Shown here: positions 53,470 to 53,582 of the stretch, piece after piece
Position numbering within the stretch: position 1 is the first letter of the stretch
Layout: each line of letters begins with the position of its first letter
Source of the DNA: Lederbergia sp. NSJ-179
GTDB lineage: Bacteria > Bacillota > Bacilli > Bacillales > Bacillaceae_C
DNA length: 53,582 bases
NCBI RefSeq assembly: GCF_022867885.1
Contig: NZ_JALIFP010000026.1
Coordinates: 1-53,582, forward strand
Direction: 5' to 3'
Notes under the pieces: generated by a model
The model's database searches: none
What the model was told of the DNA's origin: nothing
Seen by the model: the letters and a program-made list of their open reading frames with translations, nothing else
Program-made: the position numbers and the translations under genes

Positions 53470-53582
53470 TACAAAAAACTTGCCACCCCCCTAAAATCTG
53501 AAGATAATTGAGGTTACCACACACCCAAAATCCCAGAATAGGAAGTGACAAGTTGTACCCTCAATTATTAACTTATTTACTC
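53470..53582. mobile_element. Interleaved inverted repeats at right edge, possible mobile-element start
   Basis: Two inverted repeats interleave: ACTTGCCAC (53478) with GTGACAAGT (53545), and TAATTGAGGTTAC (53505) with GTACCCTCAATTA (53555). An open frame begins at the TTG at 53554 (Y-P-Q-L-L-T-Y-L-L) after AGGAAGTGACAAG and runs out of the window. This could be the end and transposase start of an insertion sequence, or a structured leader. The window edge prevents a decision. Confidence 0.35.

Overview
The window is a low-GC Firmicutes chromosome segment, most likely from a spore-forming member of the Bacillaceae. Almost every intact protein matches a Bacillus family: CsaA, PutB/PutC/PutR, PgcA, AraR, YkkC/YkkD, BmrA, SerC, and the spore protein SspL. 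AdhE with Rex boxes and the anaerobic reductase NrdD/NrdG with NrdR boxes indicate a facultative anaerobe. I cannot name the species.

Layout. 1-8.6 kb is a decaying arabinan/arabinose-glycan locus. It holds an AraR-type repressor, a GH2 enzyme, a GH127 gene with its catalytic middle deleted, a scrap of a secreted GH43 arabinanase, an intact sugar-binding lipoprotein without permeases, and a GH43 C-terminal fragment. AraR-like operator sequences persist in front of the broken genes. 8.7-14.7 kb holds an Rpn-family nuclease/transposase gene, csaA, and the proline-catabolic genes putB-putC with their regulator putR. A nearly erased second rpn copy follows. 14.7-22.2 kb (minus strand) holds pgcA, an APH-family kinase coupled to an rsgA-like tail, a Gfo/Idh/MocA dehydrogenase, a YifB/ComM ATPase and an LCP protein. 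22.7-28.8 kb holds a chemoreceptor, adhE with a Rex-controlled promoter, a YesL fragment and a TauE-type permease.

29.0-31.8 kb is the most unusual part. It is a four-gene minus-strand operon: soluble histidine kinase, AgrC-like membrane protein with a degenerate ATPase domain, AgrB protease, and a 40-codon AgrD-type prepeptide whose ring residue would be serine rather than cysteine. There is no response regulator beside it. 32.2-39.2 kb holds a membrane-anchored hydrolase, an array of 21-bp repeats, serC, another Gfo/Idh/MocA enzyme, sspL, the SMR pair ykkC-ykkD and a lipoprotein serpin. 39.4-44.5 kb holds the tail of a GntR/FCD regulator fused to a CynX-type transporter operon, then a two-component system with a BmrA-type exporter. 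44.7-47.1 kb is nrdD-nrdG. 47.2-51.0 kb is a second small glycan locus: GntR/LacI-type regulator, GH76 enzyme, solute-binding lipoprotein, again without permeases. 51.2-53.4 kb holds an MFS efflux pump behind an attenuator-like hairpin, a second 21-bp repeat array in the opposite orientation, and a CBS-domain protein.

The genes mostly work in separate small modules: two sugar-scavenging loci whose ABC permeases must lie elsewhere, proline oxidation to glutamate, anaerobic fermentation and dNTP synthesis, envelope and drug efflux functions, and a peptide-sensing module that may feed another phosphorelay. All assignments are from reading the sequence; no database search was run.
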